From: Perilla frutescens
Taxonomy: Eukaryota; Streptophyta; Magnoliopsida; Lamiales; Lamiaceae
Assembly: GCA_026008535.1 (NCBI GenBank)
Contig: BRKX01000013.1
Location: forward strand, 58,663,726-58,727,725
Direction of reading: 5' to 3'
DNA length: 64,000 bases
Part shown: positions 63,780 through 64,000 of the stretch, in pieces
Position numbering within the stretch: position 1 is the stretch's first letter
How the letters are laid out: each line of letters starts with the position of its first letter
Position numbers and translations under genes: made by a program
Notes under the pieces: generated by a model
Told to the model about the DNA's origin: nothing
Database searches by the model: none
Seen by the model: only the letters and a program-made list of their open reading frames with translations

Positions 63780-64000
63780 ATGCCTAATCCGTCCACTTTT
63801 GAAAAAATCAAATTTTTAAGCCCGCCCAAAGGGTTACTCCTTTGGCCGGTGGCCAGATTTGGCCCCGTTTTCTGGCAGCCGTCAGTAAAACGGCTGTTAC
63901 TCTCTCCAGAAGTATGCTTTACCCGTGATTCTTGTTACGTTGGATTCCTAACTCAAATATCTACACTACCAAAAGTCGAACTGGTAGAAACCCTATTTGA
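63780..64000 (+). repeat. Partial satellite monomer at right edge
   Basis: The first 221 bases of a monomer of the 'tttttaagcccg', 'gggttactcc', 'agtatgc' type, identical in its visible part to 57645-57865. The array therefore extends beyond the right edge. Confidence 0.95.

Larger units (their letters stand above)
1..64000 (+). repeat. Tandem satellite array, ~361-bp monomer, fills the window
   Basis: The same unit repeats from end to end in one orientation. The motif 'atgcctaatcc' (or a one-base variant) recurs at 247, 608, 969, 1330 and so on to 63780, giving 176 complete intervals: 146 of 361 bp, 20 of 362, 8 of 360, one of 356 and one of 351. Bases 1-246 and 63780-64000 are partial units. 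Monomer offsets counted from that motif are: A/T tracts 18-38, GGTACC palindrome 47-66, hairpin 98-116, invariant block 275-290, junction palindrome 350-361. I see no gene, RNA gene, mobile element or unique spacer anywhere in the window. A centromeric, pericentromeric or subtelomeric plant satellite is the most likely identity by inference; the family and species are not recognised. Strand '+' is only the strand given. Confidence 0.98.
52592..64000 (+). repeat. Sub-array V: 31 complete monomers plus a partial
   Basis: The interval is marked by 'gggttactcctttgg' in place of the GGTACC palindrome (53314, 56201, 57645, 58728, 59449, 60532, 62336, 63780), by 'gaaccggtag' with 'ctaagtg', by 'ggtggtgag' or 'ggtggcgag', and by 'ccatatggtcat'. 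It contains a 7/8-monomer repeat, a 5-monomer repeat and the 6135-bp repeat described separately. The array continues past the window end. Confidence 0.82.
60677..64000 (+). repeat. 17-monomer repeat (6135 bp), copy 2, truncated by window end
   Basis: Copy of 54542-57865 with one base difference seen. It includes a second 360-bp monomer with 'cccggtttctgg' (61976), matching 55841. Copying both the indel and the rare substitutions shows direct descent and rules out parallel mutation. Confidence 0.92.

Noticed and set aside
1..64000. CRISPR array or bacterial repeat region
   Set aside because: The repeated unit is about 361 bp with no unique spacers, and no bacterial genes are present. Tandem satellite DNA explains everything seen.
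1..64000. 361-bp unit as a dimer of two related ~180-bp halves
   Set aside because: I compared the two halves by eye and saw no convincing similarity, so the basic unit is taken as 361 bp. A self-alignment could still reveal ancient relatedness.

Overview
The whole window is one uninterrupted tandem satellite array. It holds no gene, RNA gene, transposable element or unique spacer that I can support. The unit is about 361 bp. Taking the start of each monomer at its 'atgcctaatcc' motif (first full monomer at 247, last partial one at 63780), I count 176 complete monomers, plus partial monomers at 1-246 and 63780-64000. All run head to tail in the same orientation. By spacing of that motif, 146 monomers are 361 bp, 20 are 362 bp, 8 are 360 bp, one is 356 bp (start 8909) and one is 351 bp (start 39608).

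This size and organisation (hundreds of near-identical units, nested higher-order repeats, no coding content) indicate eukaryotic constitutive heterochromatin: a centromeric, pericentromeric, subtelomeric or knob-type array. A unit of about 361 bp is close to two nucleosome repeats and is typical of plant satellites, so a land plant is my best guess. I cannot name the species or the satellite family from the sequence. No telomere repeat or array edge is present to place it on a chromosome.

Layout, by shared diagnostic variants. Sub-array I (1 to about 15041) alternates two monomer classes and contains an imperfect 7-monomer repeat and a fold-back rearrangement near 9.1 kb. Sub-array II (about 15042-42124) is marked by a three-monomer cassette that recurs seven times, by 362-bp monomers with an extra T, by a 6-monomer tandem duplication at 19-23 kb, and by a 12-monomer duplicated block at 27.8-38.2 kb. 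Sub-array III (about 42125-47540) carries a 'cccgtgg' subfamily in a duplicated dimer. Sub-array IV (about 47541-52591) contains a clean 4-monomer duplication (1443 bp). Sub-array V (about 52592-64000) contains a 17-monomer (6135 bp) repeat whose two copies differ at only one base that I found over 3.3 kb. The boundaries are gradual, because chimeric monomers join neighbouring families.

Within the monomer I see a 20-bp perfect palindrome centred on GGTACC, a second 12-bp palindrome at the monomer junction, a short hairpin, an A/T-tract segment and a nearly invariant 16-bp block. Many monomers contain open frames of 78 codons (+) or 114 codons (-). These depend on single-base subfamily variants, and 361 is not a multiple of three, so I do not annotate them as genes. 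The main content of the window is its recombination history: duplications of different ages, crossover points that can be narrowed to 20-50 bp, one compound template-switch event and one microhomology deletion.
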